From Paralvinella palmiformis (Eukaryota; Annelida; Polychaeta; Terebellida; Alvinellidae): a DNA stretch of 64,000 bases. The translations under genes and the position numbers were made by a program. Location: the NCBI GenBank assembly GCA_025642065.1, contig JAODUP010000040.1, forward strand, positions 428,001-492,000, read 5' to 3'. The notes under the pieces are model-generated. The model did no database searches, was not told the DNA's origin, and worked only from the letters and a program-made list of their open reading frames with translations. Below, one piece after another: positions 63,901 through 64,000 of this stretch. How positions within the stretch are numbered: the first letter of the stretch is position 1; every line of letters begins with the position of its first letter.

Positions 63901-64000
63901 AGATATTTAGGTAATGAACTTTAACTCACAAAAAGTACTATTCCTCATTAATTAAATGAGGATCTGATATGCTTAGCATCAAACCACTTACCATATGTCC
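60945..64000 (-). CDS. MSH6: MSH6 DNA mismatch-repair protein, C-terminal exons (partial)
   Basis: Exons 64000-63992 (end of an exon, GHM), 61481-61347, 61255-61188 and 61011-60945 (stop). Donors are GTAAGT, GTAAGT and GTAACC; acceptors are TTTTCATTAG, CCTTTTCAG and CTGTACTTTCAG; frame is kept throughout. The peptide contains [40 protein letters not shown] and NIPDD, the highly conserved end of the MutS ATPase/dimerisation domain of MSH6. A short helical tail ([21 protein letters not shown]) then takes the place of the usual MSH6 C-terminal helices. MSH6 pairs with MSH2 as MutS-alpha in the nucleus to recognise base mismatches and small loops. The mismatch-binding and Walker motifs lie beyond the window. 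Intron 63991-61482 carries a hAT-like repeat. Confidence 0.93.
62905..63318. mobile_element. hAT-like MITE in MSH6 intron
   Basis: The right terminus, reverse-complemented, is CAGGGTTCCCGCATGTCCTG, a hAT-type end. TTTTCCAGGACA motifs repeat through the element (about 62952, 62972, 63219, 63295). The left end is degenerate (AAGGGATTTCCACAATTCCC) and no target duplication could be read. Confidence 0.5.

Overview
This is animal nuclear DNA: AT-rich, with GT-AG introns, abundant (AT)n/(GT)n/(CT)n microsatellites, tRNA-derived SINEs, hAT-type DNA transposons and decayed non-LTR retrotransposons. The family content (two small claudin-like tetraspan genes, a DEAH11/12-type RBR protein, a membrane-anchored gamma-glutamyltransferase and MSH6) and the repeat landscape suggest a lophotrochozoan invertebrate, most likely a mollusc. 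That placement is inference.

Layout. 1-2290: no gene, an inverted pair of SINE copies. 2293-4457 (-): three-exon claudin-like tetraspan gene. 4458-7737: no gene, with a 19-bp minisatellite. 7738-11141 (-): DEAH11/12-like RING-IBR-RING ubiquitin ligase on one large exon, followed downstream by a second, duplicated terminal exon that can be spliced in frame. 11142-17800: repeats (SINE, TIR element, LINE fragment) and two weak coding candidates. 17820-33299 (+): a second claudin-like gene with a probable CpG-rich promoter and non-coding exon, three coding exons, and an 11.1-kb intron holding two hAT relics (one with a BED-finger remnant) and a 5'-truncated LINE. 33300-37614: presumed convergent 3' UTRs. 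37615-54047 (-): a complete 16-exon gamma-glutamyltransferase gene (630 aa by in-frame joining), with nested hAT elements in intron 1. 54048-58207: no gene, microsatellite-rich. 58229-59275 (+): two-exon gene for a 113-aa protein I do not recognise. 60945-64000 (-): last four exons of MSH6, the gene running off the window end.

The genes are unrelated in pathway (junction/membrane tetraspans, ubiquitin ligation, glutathione metabolism, mismatch repair); I see no operon-like logic. The clearest unusual points are the duplicated RBR terminal exon, whose breakpoint falls exactly on a usable donor/acceptor pair; the lack of a helicase core in front of the HA2/OB-like and RBR regions; nested hAT insertions with readable 8-bp target duplications; and closely opposed polyadenylation signals between the 113-aa gene and MSH6. 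All exon joins were made by eye from splice-site consensus and reading phase, without transcript data.
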